NCBI GenBank assembly: GCA_017792365.1
Contig: CP051229.1
Coordinates: 2,852,001 to 2,916,000 of the forward strand
Length of the DNA: 64,000 bases
Source: Hyphomonas sp.
GTDB lineage: Bacteria; Pseudomonadota; Alphaproteobacteria; Caulobacterales; Hyphomonadaceae
Direction of reading: 5' to 3'
In this document: in pieces, positions 9,096 through 17,753 of the stretch
Numbering within the stretch: position 1 is the stretch's first letter
Layout: every line of letters starts with the position of its first letter
Made by a program: the position numbers and the translations under genes
Notes under the pieces: generated by a model
Seen by the model: only the letters and a program-made list of their open reading frames with translations
What the model was told of the DNA's origin: nothing
Databases searched by the model: none

Positions 9096-10163
9096 CTAGT
9101 CCTCGCGCGCGATCGGGATCGGCGTTCCTGATTGTATCGATTGTTGAGCCGCAGCTCCCATCTCGACCGCTCTGTAACCATCCAGCGCCGAGACGATTGG
9201 GGGTCGGCCTTGGAGCAGGCAACCCTGGAATGCGCTGAGCTGATGATAGGTCGCGCCGTGATGGTCCCCGGCAGCCAGTATGTCAGCCGGCACGGAGACG
9301 AACTCCTTCGACAGGCCGGAGCGGTCTCGCGGGGACATGATGATCTCTCCGCTGGGGATGCTTACCTCGATCTTTCCGCGCGCACCGATGGTGTGGATGG
9401 ACGTCTGCTGTTCGGAGCCTTCCGCGAACATGCACAGCTCAAGCACAGCCCGCGCGCCGCGCGCAAAATCAACGGTCACAAAGGCGTTGTCGAGAATATC
9501 GGGACGTTCGCCGTCATACAACTCGTCGAGATGGTTCACATCTTGCCCGCCGCTGGCGAACACCCGCACGGGCTCGTCCCGCAGGATGACCCGCATCAGG
9601 TCGAAGAAGTGACAGCACTTCTCGACGAGCGTGCCGCCCGTGTTGCGATTGAAGCGGTTCCAGTCACCGACCTTCTTGAGGAACGGAAACCGGTGCTCGC
9701 GGATGTACAACATTCTTGGAGCGCCGGTCTCGTCGGCATGAACGCGCTCGATGTAGCGCGCCACGGGCGGCATGAAGCGATACTCCATCCCCACCCAGAA
9801 CGTCCGCGGATGATCGATCGCCATGCTCGCCAGTCGCCTGGCGTCATCAGGCGAGGCGCAAAGCGGCTTTTCGAGGAGGATCGCAACGTTCTCCGCTAGC
9901 AATCGTCGCGCAATGTCGAAGTGTGTGAAGTTTGGCGTTGCGACAATCACGGCGTCGGGCGTGACGCTTGAAAGCATCGCGTCGAGATCGCCGAAGACCT
10001 GGGGCTCAAACCCTAGCGCTGCGGCCAGCTTGGACGATTGATTGCGGGACTCCGGATCGGGGTCGCATAGCGCGACCAGCGTCGCGTTCGGCAGGAGCGC
10101 GAGATTGCGCATGTGTTCCCGGCCCATCATGCCGGCGCCGACGATGGCGTAGGAGATGGTCAT
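9096..10163 (-). CDS. Gfo/Idh/MocA-family NAD(P)-dependent oxidoreductase
   Basis: Dehydrogenase of 355 residues. The N-terminal Rossmann fold is marked by 'YAIVGAGMMGREHMRNL', and the family's 'ILLEKPLCASPDDARRL' (EKP lysine) lies near residue 100. The C-terminal alpha/beta domain carries the substrate-side sequence. Family members oxidise sugars, inositols, imines and various hydroxy compounds. Its ATG overlaps the stop of a small upstream reading frame, and it leads the tightly spaced genes for AKR, oxygenase and permease. In this context it probably oxidises a hydroxyl or amine of the locus substrate. That is an inference from position only. Confidence 0.9.
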   Translation of the reverse strand: MTISYAIVGAGMMGREHMRNLALLPNATLVALCDPDPESRNQSSKLAAALGFEPQVFGDLDAMLSSVTPDAVIVATPNFTHFDIARRLLAENVAILLEKPLCASPDDARRLASMAIDHPRTFWVGMEYRFMPPVARYIERVHADETGAPRMLYIREHRFPFLKKVGDWNRFNRNTGGTLVEKCCHFFDLMRVILRDEPVRVFASGGQDVNHLDELYDGERPDILDNAFVTVDFARGARAVLELCMFAEGSEQQTSIHTIGARGKIEVSIPSGEIIMSPRDRSGLSKEFVSVPADILAAGDHHGATYHQLSAFQGCLLQGRPPIVSALDGYRAVEMGAAAQQSIQSGTPIPIARED

Positions 10164-10443
10164 GCGGGACGCTCAGCAGTGGTCGGCGTCAGGCAGAATG
10201 CTGAGGATGCATCCGCCGCGAGTCCATCCGGCCAAGTGTCGAGGGTTTCACGACGTGCTGCGGGATCAGAAGTCTCTGGCAGGAAGAGGAATGGCGGCTC
10301 ATGGTCCAAAGTTGCCGGACGGCGCATGCTGATCTTCCCAAATCTACCAATCTCAACGGTGACCCTGAAACCTTCGGCCGGCCGAGGTTGGTTCTCCATC
10401 CAGCCGGAAGTCGGACAACCAGTCTACCGCCAAGTGTGCGCAT
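10160..10443 (-). CDS. Small protein upstream of Gfo/Idh gene, probable one-base frameshift
   Basis: A reading frame of about 94 residues whose stop overlaps the Gfo/Idh start codon (ATGA). The downstream half (EGFRVTVEIGRFGKISMRRP, then EPPFLFLPETSDP) has protein-like composition. It is open only from an ATG at 10399, but the sequence up to an ATG at 10443 (MRTLGGRLVVRLPAGWRTN) joins smoothly if one base is restored near 10377-10383. I do not recognise the family. It could be a coupled accessory protein of the oxidoreductase operon, or the remnant of a larger gene. No clear Shine-Dalgarno sequence precedes 10443. Confidence 0.35.
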
Positions 10444-10843
10444 CGAATTTATTGACACAATATCCAATACGCAATTGGTTAGTTTCCGCCGCGGCTGGCT
10501 GACGTTGCGTGGTCCAATTCGGCCCATTTCAGCTCGGCGGCCCGTGCGCCATTGCTTCGGACAGCGGCCTGCCCGCAGGAGACGCACCCTGCGGTGATTT
10601 TCGAACATGATTTGGGCGACGGGATAGGCCGTGGGCAGTCTATCCGTATCAGGCTTGCCGGTCAGTGAGGCGCTGAGCTACAAACCCTCACCGCCAAAGA
10701 CGGTGGAAGCGTAAGCGCCTGATCCGATGCAGGATGGTGCGGCCTCAATCGCCGCAAGGCGCCTCACGCAGCTCACACAGCAATCCATCAACAATCCGGT
10801 CGTGCGCGTCGATGAATGCGCACGCGTTCTGAGGCGTATTCAC
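10444..10843. other. Intergenic region between oxidoreductase operon and porin-nasT-nasS
   Basis: About 400 bp between divergent transcription units, without a convincing gene. It holds a short dyad, CCAAT-N5-ATTGG at 10464-10478, in a locally AT-rich stretch that may be a promoter or operator for the leftward operon. It also holds the hairpin-rich leader of the porin gene, annotated separately at 10619-10706. Short open frames on both strands have no Shine-Dalgarno sequence and odd composition, and were not called. Confidence 0.5.
10619..10706 (+). promoter_or_regulatory. Candidate ANTAR-responsive leader RNA upstream of porin-nasT-nasS
   Basis: Three consecutive helices can form. The first is ACGGGATAG/CTATCCGT (10619-10647) with one bulge. 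The second is GTGAGG/CCTCAC (10665-10670 and 10686-10691). The third is CCGCC/GGTGG (10691-10695 and 10702-10706, with one G-U pair) closing a six-base loop AAAGAC. ANTAR-domain proteins such as NasT bind hairpins with hexanucleotide loops having A at position 1 and G at position 4, and this loop matches. The downstream operon encodes NasT itself. A second matching hexaloop hairpin, expected for a full ANTAR site, is not evident, so the call is tentative. Confidence 0.4.
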
Positions 10844-12078
10844 ATGACACTGATCAGAAATCTCCAGGGCTGTTTGCTATTGGCGCCGCTGGCCGCCATG
10901 GCGCTGGCGCCGGCCTATGCGCAGGATTCAGGGCGGGCGAGCTCGATATCCGAAGCGCTTGCGGCGTCGAAACCGATCTTCGCCTTGCGACTGAGGTATG
11001 AGGGCGTCGCGCAGGACGGCCTGGCAAATGACGCTGACGCCGTGACCTGGCGCGCGCGTGCGGGGCTCGAGACGGGAACGTGGAAGGACACCAGCTTCCT
11101 GATCGACTTCGACCTCATCGAGGATCTGGTGGACGACTTCAATTCCACCATCAACGGCAAGACCGCCTATCCGGTGGTTCCCGATCCGAGCACAGCCGAA
11201 CTCAACCGGCTGCAGATCACCAATACGTCGATCCCGGACACCAGGCTGACGATCGGACGCCAGCGGATCATCTTGGATGATGCGCGTTTTGTCGGGAATG
11301 TCGGCTGGCGCCAGAACGAACAGACGTTCGACGCCGTGCGCGCGATAAACTCCAGCCTTGGCGACCTCGTCATCGACGTCGCCTACGTCGCGCAGGTGAA
11401 CCGCATCTTCGGTGAGGACTCGGCGCAGGGCCGGTTCACAGGCGACAGCTATCTGGTGAATATCAGCCGCCCGACGCCGATCGGCAGGGTGACCGGGTTC
11501 GCCTATCTCGTCGATGTCGAAGAGGGCGGCGGCGCCAATTCATCACAGACCTATGGCGTGCGGCTGGCCGGCGACACGCCGCTTGGCGGCGGCAAGCTCG
11601 CCTATGTCGGATCCTACGCAACCCAGTCCGACTATGGCTCCAGCAATCTTGCCTATGAGGCGCCCTACTATCTGGCTTCTGCGACCTACTCGCAGGCAGG
11701 ATTCAGCTTCGGGCTCGGCTACGAAGTGCTTGGCGGCGACACGGCGCGGGGATTTTCGACGCCGCTGGCGACCCTGCACGCTTATCAGGGCTGGGCTGAC
11801 AAATTTTTGGGCACTCCGGCGGCCGGGATCGAGGACCTCTATGGTTCCGCTGGCTACACGTTCGGGGATGTCGGACCACTAAAGGGTCTGAAGCTGACGG
11901 CCATATATCACGACTTCAGCGCGGAAACGCTCAGCCAGGACTATGGGACGGAATTGGATCGGCGCTGACAGCCGTGTTCAAGGCGGTCGAGATCGGACTG
12001 AAGTACGCAGATTATGACGCGGACACATTTGCAACAGCCACGTCCAAGATCTGGTTCTCCATCGACTACGCGCTCTGA
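10844..12078 (+). CDS. Outer membrane porin (alginate-export/nitrate-porin-like beta-barrel), one frameshift
   Basis: Beta-barrel outer membrane protein of about 411 residues. The ATG at 10844 is chosen because it gives a clean signal peptide (MTLIRNLQG..., cleavage after AYA-QD). Alternating beta-strand sequence follows. The frame stops at 11968 after 'YGTELDRR', but restoring one base near 11960 gives 'ELDAALTAVFKAVEIGLKYADYDAD' and a terminal strand ending SIDYAL at 12078. It is therefore treated as a complete gene with a one-base loss. It lies directly upstream of nasT and nasS, so it may serve nitrate or nitrite entry across the outer membrane. The porin class is assigned by general pattern only. 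Confidence 0.8.
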
Positions 12079-12088
12079 TGGTGCGGGT

Positions 12089-12727
12089 ATGAGCGCTGCT
12101 GCGTCAGGACATGCGAAACCGGGCGCAGCCGCCCCGACGCTGGTGGTCCTGCTCGTCGATGATGAGCCGGAACGGGCCAAGATGATCGAACAGGGGCTGG
12201 CAGGCTGCGCGTTGCTGAAGCACACACCCAGCATTGGTGGGCCCGAACTGATCCGGATGATCGAGGACGTCAAACCCGATTGCATAATCATCGATTGCGA
12301 GAGTCCGGACCGCGACACGATCGAGAACCTGCGCACCGTGGCCCGGCACAACCCGAAGCCGATCGTGATGTTCGTCGAGGACGGGGACAGCGAGAAAGCG
12401 CGCGAGGCGGTGCGCGCGGGGGTGAGCGCCTACATCGTCGACGGCCTTTCCACGAGCCGCATAAAGCCGGTGATCGATGTCGCGATCGAACGCTTCCGGA
12501 TGGTCGATGCGCTTCACCGCGAACTCGCCAAGTCGCGGGAGGACCTGGCGGCGCGCAAGCTGATCGAGAAGGCGAAGGGCATCCTGATGGAAAAACGCAG
12601 CCTGAGCGAGGGCGCGGCCTATGAGGCGATCCGGTCGATGGCGATGAACCAGGGCAAGCAATTGCGGGACGTCGCGCAATCCATCATTTCGGTGAACAGC
12701 CTGCTGGAAGGAGGCGGGGAGAGTTGA
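12089..12727 (+). CDS. nasT: NasT-type ANTAR-domain antitermination regulator
   Basis: RNA-binding response regulator of 212 residues. The receiver-like domain (about 17-130) keeps D24/D25 and D69. A coiled linker follows, then a C-terminal ANTAR domain (about 150-205) with 'KLIEKAKGILMEKRSLSEGAAYEAIRSMAMN'. In known systems NasS sequesters NasT until nitrate or nitrite binds NasS; free NasT then binds leader hairpins and lets transcription proceed into nitrate assimilation genes. The ATG at 12089 lies 10 bp after the porin stop, and the stop overlaps the nasS start. The convergent operon at 14002-24574 is the obvious target. Confidence 0.93.
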   Translation: MSAAASGHAKPGAAAPTLVVLLVDDEPERAKMIEQGLAGCALLKHTPSIGGPELIRMIEDVKPDCIIIDCESPDRDTIENLRTVARHNPKPIVMFVEDGDSEKAREAVRAGVSAYIVDGLSTSRIKPVIDVAIERFRMVDALHRELAKSREDLAARKLIEKAKGILMEKRSLSEGAAYEAIRSMAMNQGKQLRDVAQSIISVNSLLEGGGES

Positions 12728-13995
12728 TGGCGGATGGCGTGCAGCGACGCGTTCGGGTCGGCATCGGCCGCCTGACGGATTCAGTGGTGATTGCGGCGGC
12801 GCGCGAGCGGGGCGAATTTGCGCGCGAGGGGATCGACGTCGCGGTCTCCCGGCACGAATCGTGGGCGGCGATCCGCGACCAGCTTGCGTATGGCGAGATC
12901 GACGGGGCCCACATGTTGTCGCCGATGGTTGTGGCGTCGGCGGCCGGCCTGGGGCCGTTTCCGGGACGTTTCACGACGTCGTTCTGCAACAACCTGAACG
13001 GCAACGCGATCACGGTTTCCAATGAACTCTATTGCGAGATGCGGGAGATCGGCGGGTCAGAGGGCTGGTCGCGGCCGGTCTCGGCGCGGCTGGTCAGCGA
13101 GGTGTGCGCGCGCCGCATGGACAGGGGACAACGGCCGCTGACCTTCGCGGTGGTCTATCCGTTCTCGATGCACAATTACCAGCTTCGCTACTGGTTGGCG
13201 GCGGGGGGCGTCCATCCGGATCGCGCGCTGGAGATCATCGTTGTTCCGCCCTCGCGCATGGTCGAGGTGATGTCGCGCGGCGAGGTTGATGGGTTTTGCG
13301 TCGGCGATCCGTGGAACGCAGAGGCGGTGCGCGAGGGGATCGGACACACGCTCATTACGTCTGCCGAGGTGTGGTCGAATGGTCCCGAGAAGGTGTTTGG
13401 CGTGCGGCGCGACTGGGCCGAAGCGAACCGGGAGACGCACGAGGCGCTGATCCGGGCGATGCTGCGCGCGGCGCGGTGGGTGGACCACCCGGGCAATCGT
13501 GCGGAGGCGGCCGAGATCGCCGCGCTGCCGGATTACCTCGACATGCCGGCGGAACGGATCCTCAGTTCCCTGACCGGCGCGGGCCGGCAGTCGGGCGCAG
13601 GCGAGCGCGTCGACATGCCCGACTTCAATGTCTTTCACCGGTATGCGGCGAACTTCCCGTGGCGCAGCCATGCGATGTGGATCGCTGCGCAGATGGTGCG
13701 ATGGGGACAGGCGCCGATGGGTCTGGATCTTCGCGCGGTCGCGCTTGAAGCGTTCGACCCCTCGCCGTTTCGCGAGGCGGCGCGTGCGGAAGGCGTGGCG
13801 AGCCCGGAGATCGACTTCAAGGTCGAGGGCGCGCGCGATACTGCATGGGTGCTGGACGAGGCGACGTCGCCGATCGCGATGGGGCGGGACATGCTGATCG
13901 ACGGCGTCGCGCTCGATCCGGATGAGACGGCCGATTATCTCGACAGCCAGAGCATTCACGCCATGCGGGCCGAACGCTTGCGCGTGGCGGTCTAG
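12727..13995 (+). CDS. nasS: NasS-type nitrate/nitrite sensor protein (NrtA/CmpA-like)
   Basis: Cytoplasmic ligand sensor of 422 residues related to the nitrate-binding proteins NrtA/CmpA but without a signal peptide. It shares the nitrate-binding blocks with the lipoprotein at 23120-24574: 'GEIDGAHMLSPM', 'NNLNGNAITVSN', '[17 protein letters not shown]', 'VDGFCVGDPWN' and 'NGPEKVFGV'. The ATG at 12727 overlaps the nasT stop; a TTG one codon upstream is also in frame. NasS is known to hold NasT inactive when nitrate is absent. The overlapping genes suggest balanced synthesis of the pair. Confidence 0.92.
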   Translation: MADGVQRRVRVGIGRLTDSVVIAAARERGEFAREGIDVAVSRHESWAAIRDQLAYGEIDGAHMLSPMVVASAAGLGPFPGRFTTSFCNNLNGNAITVSNELYCEMREIGGSEGWSRPVSARLVSEVCARRMDRGQRPLTFAVVYPFSMHNYQLRYWLAAGGVHPDRALEIIVVPPSRMVEVMSRGEVDGFCVGDPWNAEAVREGIGHTLITSAEVWSNGPEKVFGVRRDWAEANRETHEALIRAMLRAARWVDHPGNRAEAAEIAALPDYLDMPAERILSSLTGAGRQSGAGERVDMPDFNVFHRYAANFPWRSHAMWIAAQMVRWGQAPMGLDLRAVALEAFDPSPFREAARAEGVASPEIDFKVEGARDTAWVLDEATSPIAMGRDMLIDGVALDPDETADYLDSQSIHAMRAERLRVAV

Positions 13996-14001
13996 GGGCG
14001 G

Positions 14002-14751
14002 TCAGCCGCTGATGCGTACGGCGCCCACGGACGCCGCGGCAGACAGCGGATAGCGCACGAACAGGATCGCCGGATTGCGCACGCGTTTGCGGCGCGCTGT
14101 GTCGGCGAGGTTGGACAGCGTTCCCGAAATCGTGCGGCAGTCTGTTCGCCCGGCGTTTTCGACCCATTCGATTGCAAGGCTCCCCGGCGCGCCGTTCGCC
14201 ATCAGGGTCGACTGGATCCGCCAGGCCTGGGCGACGCCCATGTAGAAAGCCGTGCAGCTGCCGGGCCGGACGAGGGAGACCCAGTCCGGCGTCGAGGCGT
14301 CGGCGGTGCGGGCCGTCACGACCGAGAAGGACTGGATTTCCGCGCGTTCGGTTAAGCTGATAGCGGCGTCCGATGCGGCGGCGAGCGCGGCGGTGACCCC
14401 CGGAACAATCTCGATCTCAGCGCCGAGCGCCACGGCCTCGCAGAGCTCTTCGGTTGCGCGTCCGAACACCATCGGATCACCGGACTTGAGACGTGCGACG
14501 GTGCGGCCCTCCGCCAGCGCCGTGCGGATCAGGTGGTTGATGCCGGCCTGCTGCACGCCGCCATCGCCGGGCGCCTTCCCGACATCGACGATCCGGGCGG
14601 CAGGCGCGGCATGAGCGATGACCTCGCGCGCGACGAGCCGGTCGACCAGCAGAAGATCCGCGCTGGCGATGCGTTGGGCGGCGCGGAAGGTAAGCAGGTC
14701 GGCAGAGCCGGGCCCGCATCCGATCAGGACAAGTTTGCCGATGCTCGTCAT
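14002..14751 (-). CDS. cobA: Uroporphyrinogen-III C-methyltransferase (SUMT)
   Basis: S-adenosylmethionine-dependent enzyme of 249 residues that methylates uroporphyrinogen III twice to precorrin-2, the precursor of the sirohaem needed by NirB. Family motifs are visible: 'VLIGCGPGSADLLTFRA' at the N-terminus, 'VARLKSGDPMVFGRATEE' in the middle, and 'VPGVTAALAAASD'. The ATG at 14751 overlaps the nasA stop (ATGA). It is the last gene of the nitrate assimilation operon and ends 7 bp from the convergent nasS stop. Its length is that of a stand-alone SUMT, without the CysG dehydrogenase/chelatase part. Confidence 0.93.
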   Translation of the reverse strand: MTSIGKLVLIGCGPGSADLLTFRAAQRIASADLLLVDRLVAREVIAHAAPAARIVDVGKAPGDGGVQQAGINHLIRTALAEGRTVARLKSGDPMVFGRATEELCEAVALGAEIEIVPGVTAALAAASDAAISLTERAEIQSFSVVTARTADASTPDWVSLVRPGSCTAFYMGVAQAWRIQSTLMANGAPGSLAIEWVENAGRTDCRTISGTLSNLADTARRKRVRNPAILFVRYPLSAAASVGAVRISG

Positions 14752-17414
14752 TCTGCCGCCCTCGCCATTGTCCGAACAACGCCGTTGAGAATGCGCGCGA
14801 TCTCCGGCTTGCAAGACCCGCACGTGACCCCGGCGCCCGTGACCTTGCCGATGGCGGCGAGGTCGCCTGCGCCGCACTGGATCGCCCTCTCGATCTGGTT
14901 GGCGCCGACGCCCTTGCACGAGCAGACCAGAGGTCCCGGGGATTCGCCGCTCGGCGGACGGCCCGCCAGTGCAGTGCGACGAAGGGTGTCGTTGTCGAGG
15001 TCGCTTGCGAATAGCCGGGAGGCCCAGGCGCGGTCGGCTGAGACAGGACCGCGCGAGATCAGGGCGAGTGATTGCAGTCCGGCGTCCGAGACGACCGCGC
15101 GGCGGCGCAGTCCGGATGCGCCGTCGATGTATTCGATGCTGTGTTCGCATGACGGCGCGAGGCAGTCGAGGAGGACGGCGGGCGGGTAGGCGGATGCGAC
15201 TTCGAGCCGCCAGCCGCCGGGCGCCCGGGCGAGCGCCCAGTAATCTCCGTCGGCGAGGCGGCTGGTTCTCGGCTCCTTGCGCGTGAGGACAAAGGCATAC
15301 GCGCCGGCGCGGAAGGGCTCAAGGCGCACAGGCGTATGTTTGAGTTCGGGTTGCCCCGAGACCGGATCGTTGTCCGGATTGACGACGGCGTCGATGCGTC
15401 CGGCGGAGGAGAACCGCTCGGTCCAGTGCATCGGCGCCGAGAGGTTTCCCGGCGCAACGCGGTCTGCGATCTGAGCGCGGAGGAGGGCTTCCCCGTAGGC
15501 TGATACGACACGAACGATTGCGGCCGGTGCGATCTCATACCGTGTGGCGTCGTCGGGATGAATCTCGAGGTAGGGTTCGGCGATATGCTCTGCGAGGCGG
15601 GGCGTCTTACCCGTACGCGTGAGGGTGTGCCAATGGTCGCGTACGCGTGCGGTGTTGAGCCGAAGGGGGAACGCGGCGGTGGTCTCGTTGGCGGGACGGC
15701 GCGCTGACGTTGCAATGAAGCGGGCGCGGCCGGAGGCGGTGAAGAAGCGCCCGTCCGCGAACATCCGGCTTGGCGAGGAAGGGGGCTCGACCGAGGCAGG
15801 CGCGGGCCATTGAAACGGCTGGAGCTCGTCGTATTCCAGCGGCGTAATGGCGGCGTGGGCGCCGATGTCGAAATCGCGCGCGCCGTTGTTTTCGAAGGCG
15901 GAGAGGGCGGCGTGTTCCGCGAAGACTTCCCCAGGCGATGAGAAGTCGAAGCCGTCATAGCCCATGCGCCGGGCGACGTCGGATATGATGTCCCAGTCGG
16001 CGCGGCATTCGCCCGGCGGGTTCAGGAAGGAGCGCTGGCGCGAAATTTGACGTTCCGAATTGGTGACAGTCCCGGACTTCTCACCCCATGCGAGAGCGGG
16101 AAGCCTGACGTCGGCGAGGGAGACAGTGTCGCCGGTGGCGGTGACGTCCTGGACGACGACAAAGGGGCAATCGCGGATCGCGCGGCGGACGTGGTCGGCG
16201 TTCGGCATCGAGACGGCCGGGTTGGTGGCGATGATCCAGAGCGCCTTGATGCGGCCGTCAGCAACGGCATCGAACATGTCGACGGCTTTCAGACCGGGAC
16301 CGGGGGCAACGTTTGGCGCAGCCCAGAAGCGGGAGACGCGGTCGCGATCTTCAGGCGCGAAATCCATGTGGGCGGCGAGCTGGTTCGCGAGGCCGCCCAC
16401 CTCACGGCCGCCCATGGCGTTGGGCTGTCCGGTGATCGAGAAGGGCCCCATGCCCGGCTTTCCGATGCGTCCGGTGACGAGGTGGCAGTTGATGATGGCG
16501 TTGACCTTGTCGGTTCCCGAGGTCGACTGATTCACGCCCTGCGAATAGATCGTTATTGTGCGAGGTGTCTCGACGACCCAGTCGAAGAAGGTCGTGAGCT
16601 GGTCAGCCGGGATGCCGGTGGCTCGGGCGGTGTCGGCGATGGGCGGCAATGATGTGGCGATCAGGGCGGCCTCGAAGCCTTCGGTGCAGCCGTCGACGAA
16701 GGCTCCGTCGGCCGCCGGGCTGCTGGCGAGGTGCGCGAACAGGGCGTTGAAGAGCGCGACGTCGGCGCCGGGTGCGATGGCGAGATGGAGATCGGCGGCG
16801 GCGGTCGTGGCGGTGGCGCGGGGATCAATGACGACCAACCGAGCGCCGCGCTTCTCCTTTGCGGCGAGGAGGCGCTGGTGGAGCACCGGATGACACCAGG
16901 CGAAGTTGGAGCCGACGAGGATGATGAGATCGGCTAGCTCGATATCCTCGTAGCAGCCGGGCACGGTGTCCGAGCCAAAGGCGCGTTTGTGTCCGGCGAC
17001 GGACGACGCCATGCAGAGGCGGGAATTGGTGTCCATGTTCCCGGAGCCGATGAAGCCTTTCATTAGCTTGTTCGCGACGTAGTAGTCCTCTGTCAGCATC
17101 TGGCCGGATGCGTAGATGGCGACGCTGTCGGGACCGTGCCGTTCGATTGTGTCCTGGAAGCGCGTCGCGACAAGGTCGAGCGCTTCATCCCAGCTTGCGC
17201 GGCGGCCATCGATCTCCGGGTAGAGGAGACGCTCGTCGAGCGTGAGGGTCTCGCCGAGCGAGGAGCCTTTCGAGCAGAGGCGTCCGTAGTTCGCGGGATG
17301 ATCGGGGTCGCCGCGCACCTCGGCGTGCTGGCCCCCGTCGGAGGGTTTGACCAGCACGCCGCACCCAACCCCGCAATAGGGGCAGGTAGTGCGGGTTTCG
17401 GCCGCGTCGGTCAT
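14748..17414 (-). CDS. nasA: Assimilatory nitrate reductase, catalytic subunit
   Basis: Cytoplasmic molybdopterin enzyme of 888 residues that reduces nitrate to nitrite. The N-terminus holds the [4Fe-4S] ligands C11, C14, C18 and C47 (CPYCGVGC, then RLCSKG). The molybdopterin-binding domains follow, with 'NMDTNSRLCMASSVAGHKRAFG' (molybdenum-ligand Cys) and 'NPAVSMPNADHVR'. A C-terminal BFD-like [2Fe-2S] domain is visible in 'LVCSCKGVGANQIERAI...CGSCKPEI'. The carboxy-terminal cluster is typical of NasA-type enzymes and would carry electrons in. The gene overlaps nirD at its start and SUMT at its stop. Confidence 0.95.
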   Translation of the reverse strand: MTDAAETRTTCPYCGVGCGVLVKPSDGGQHAEVRGDPDHPANYGRLCSKGSSLGETLTLDERLLYPEIDGRRASWDEALDLVATRFQDTIERHGPDSVAIYASGQMLTEDYYVANKLMKGFIGSGNMDTNSRLCMASSVAGHKRAFGSDTVPGCYEDIELADLIILVGSNFAWCHPVLHQRLLAAKEKRGARLVVIDPRATATTAAADLHLAIAPGADVALFNALFAHLASSPAADGAFVDGCTEGFEAALIATSLPPIADTARATGIPADQLTTFFDWVVETPRTITIYSQGVNQSTSGTDKVNAIINCHLVTGRIGKPGMGPFSITGQPNAMGGREVGGLANQLAAHMDFAPEDRDRVSRFWAAPNVAPGPGLKAVDMFDAVADGRIKALWIIATNPAVSMPNADHVRRAIRDCPFVVVQDVTATGDTVSLADVRLPALAWGEKSGTVTNSERQISRQRSFLNPPGECRADWDIISDVARRMGYDGFDFSSPGEVFAEHAALSAFENNGARDFDIGAHAAITPLEYDELQPFQWPAPASVEPPSSPSRMFADGRFFTASGRARFIATSARRPANETTAAFPLRLNTARVRDHWHTLTRTGKTPRLAEHIAEPYLEIHPDDATRYEIAPAAIVRVVSAYGEALLRAQIADRVAPGNLSAPMHWTERFSSAGRIDAVVNPDNDPVSGQPELKHTPVRLEPFRAGAYAFVLTRKEPRTSRLADGDYWALARAPGGWRLEVASAYPPAVLLDCLAPSCEHSIEYIDGASGLRRRAVVSDAGLQSLALISRGPVSADRAWASRLFASDLDNDTLRRTALAGRPPSGESPGPLVCSCKGVGANQIERAIQCGAGDLAAIGKVTGAGVTCGSCKPEIARILNGVVRTMARAAE

Positions 17415-17749
17415 GCAGCGGAGAGCTTGATGTGCACACGCTCGCCGTCGCGAATTTCAACCGGGTAGACCGCAACGCAGCCTTCATCCGCGCCGCGCGC
17501 CATGCCTGACTTCAGGTCGATGATCATGTTGTGAAGCGGGCAGGTGACGGCGCCGTCGTGGACGATGCCTTCGGACAGCGGCCCCCGCTTGTGCGGGCAG
17601 CGATTGTCGATGGCGTGGACGTCGCCGCTTGCGGTGCGGAACACGCCGATTTCAGCGCCCTGGAAACGCACGACGCGCGAGCCCCGGACGGGGATGTCTG
17701 TGAGGTCGCAGATGTCGATCCATCGAGAAGGCATGGTTGATCCGTCCAT
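17411..17749 (-). CDS. nirD: Nitrite reductase (NADH) small subunit, Rieske type
   Basis: Small subunit of assimilatory nitrite reductase, about 112 residues. A complete Rieske motif is present (C51-P-H53 and C70-P-L-H73), so this NirD can bind a [2Fe-2S] cluster; some enterobacterial NirDs have lost these ligands. The ATG at 17749 lies 5 bp after the nirB stop. A second in-frame ATG at 17734 (MPSRWIDICDL) is equally possible. The stop overlaps the nasA start. It works with the sirohaem subunit NirB in the cytoplasm to reduce nitrite to ammonium. Confidence 0.93.
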   Translation of the reverse strand: MDGSTMPSRWIDICDLTDIPVRGSRVVRFQGAEIGVFRTASGDVHAIDNRCPHKRGPLSEGIVHDGAVTCPLHNMIIDLKSGMARGADEGCVAVYPVEIRDGERVHIKLSAA

Positions 17750-17753
17750 CTGG

